From Viola odorata (Eukaryota > Streptophyta > Magnoliopsida > Malpighiales > Violaceae), in the NCBI GenBank assembly GCA_963691705.1, contig OY829542.1, forward strand, positions 4,508,188 to 4,572,187: a stretch of DNA of 64,000 bases, written 5' to 3'. Position 1 is the first letter of the stretch, and each line of letters opens with the position of its first letter. The translations under genes and the position numbers were made by a program. Positions 63,171 through 64,000 of the stretch are shown piece by piece. The notes beneath the pieces are model-generated. The model worked only from the letters and a program-made list of their open reading frames with translations, was not told where the DNA came from and made no database searches.

Positions 63171-64000
63171 CATCCAAGTGGAGTCATCAGTGTCCGAGTG
63201 GAACTGAAATTTTTAGGCATCCGAGTGGAGCCACCAGCGTCTGAGTAGGGCTGGATTTACATTTATGCATCGCGGAATTCGAGGGGAGACGTCCGAGTGA
63301 ATCCGCATTTTACTTTCTGTAAGACATCCGAGTGGAGTCGTCAGTGTCCGAGTGGAACTGAGTTTTAGGTATCCGAGTGGAGTCGTCAGTGTCCGAGTGG
63401 AACTGAGTTTTAGGTATCCGAGTGAAGTCATCAGTGTACCGAGTGGAACTGAGTTTTAGGCATCCGAATGGAGTCATCAGTGTCCGAGTGGAACTGCGTT
63501 TTAGGCATCCGAGTGGAGTCCTCAGTGTACCGAGTGGAATTGAGTTTTAGGCATCCGAATGGAGTCATCAGTGTACCGAGTGGAACTGAATTTTTAGGCA
63601 TCCGAGTGGAGCCATCAGCGTCTGAGTAGAGCTGAATTGTCCAACGTCCGAATGGAGTTGTCGGTATCTGAGTAGAGCCGTTATTTTAAGACGTCCGAGT
63701 GGAGTCATCAGTGTCCGAGTGGAACTGAAGTTTGCAAGGCATCCGAGTGGAGCCACCAGCGTCTGAGTAGAGCTGGATTTATGTTTATGCATCGCGGTAT
63801 TCGAGGGGAGACGTCCGAGTGAAGCCGCATTTTACATTCCTGCAAGGCATCCGAGTGGAGCCATCAGCGTCCGATTGGAGCTGAATTTTTTTTCGTGCAA
63901 TTTAAATTCCCGCGCCAACATCCAAATTGAGGTACGTTTACATTTACGCAATTTATATTTCTGCAAGACGTCCGAGTGGAGGTAAGATCACATTTTCGCT
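63171..64000 (+). repeat. tandem array of TCCGAGTGGA units with 522-bp higher-order period
   Basis: Basic unit about 45 bp made of two related halves, each starting TCCGAGTGGA (one followed by GTCATCAG, the other by ACTGAGTTTTAGG). A longer block containing ATGCATCGCGG and TTCGAGGGGAGACG occurs at 63218-63330 and again at 63740-63855, an offset of 522. The array continues past the window end. Confidence 0.88.

Larger units (their letters stand above)
58977..64000 (+). mobile_element. interior of an Ogre/Tat-type retrotransposon, heavily eroded
   Basis: The PBS is followed by non-coding leader, gag-knuckle remnants (59760-59840 and 60140-60270), a duplicated 123-bp segment, an integrase C-terminal remnant (61663-61815) and two tandem arrays reaching the window end. 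RT, RNase H and most of integrase are absent. Ogre/Tat elements are known for long LTRs, tRNA-Arg priming and variable tandem repeats near the 3' end, all of which fit. Confidence 0.72.

Noticed and set aside
61842..64000. CRISPR-like array
   Set aside because: Units are contiguous without unique spacers, and the context is a plant retroelement.

Overview
This is plant nuclear DNA, almost certainly from a eudicot. The evidence is a cluster of intron-containing F-box/LRR/FBD genes of the At1g13570 type, plant-specific LTR-retrotransposon lineages (Athila and Ogre/Tat with tRNA-Asp-like and tRNA-Arg-like primer sites, a CRM-type chromovirus, Ty1/copia elements) and hAT-type DNA transposons. I cannot name the species. 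I saw no tRNA, rRNA, CRISPR or prokaryotic feature.

The host content is a birth-and-death cluster of F-box genes, all on the + strand, in which nearly every copy is broken. Copy 1 (631-1512) has lost its 5' half to a copia element that starts left of the window. Copy A (3050-4411) has one nonsense codon in the F-box. Copy B is split into 8394-8557 and 29845-30790 by a 21.3-kb nested Athila. Copy C (31721-32240) is the 5' part of a different F-box family and is fused to the 5'-UTR intron of copy D. Copy D (32602-32801 plus 38295-39506) was a full-length 411-codon gene until a copia element with two apparently identical LTRs landed in it. Copy E (40038-41512) and copy F (42087-42746) carry deletions.

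Nested transposons: Athila-1 (8558-29839, minus strand, target duplication ACAAC) contains a CRM-like chromovirus (15830-23960, minus strand) inserted between its RNase H and integrase. Copia-D (32802-38289, minus strand, target duplication CCCCC) sits in copy D. Athila-2 (43084 to about 55550, plus strand) has lost most of gag and all of RT, RNase H and integrase. It carries a 1.2-kb hAT element in its 5' LTR (8-bp target duplication) and a roughly 3.7-kb insertion (48140-51860) holding exon pieces of two unrelated host genes: UFD1, a CDC48 co-factor, and ECHIDNA/TVP23, a trans-Golgi membrane protein. A TATA-driven first exon of a third, unidentified gene precedes them.

From 55569 to the window end lies an Ogre/Tat-type element: a 3.4-kb LTR, the primer site, a badly eroded interior with gag-knuckle and integrase-tail remnants, then two tandem arrays. 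One has a 34-bp monomer in about 36 copies. The other is built on TCCGAGTGGA with a 522-bp higher-order period and runs out of the window.

The strongest leads are the multi-gene capture at 48140-51860, the very young copia insertion that broke copy D, the C/D chimeric junction, the 23-bp G-box/CCAAT array in the copia leader, the identical hairpin next to the polypurine tract of two divergent Athila elements, and the two Ogre-borne satellite-like arrays. Divergence statements are by eye from the sequence; no search or alignment program was run.
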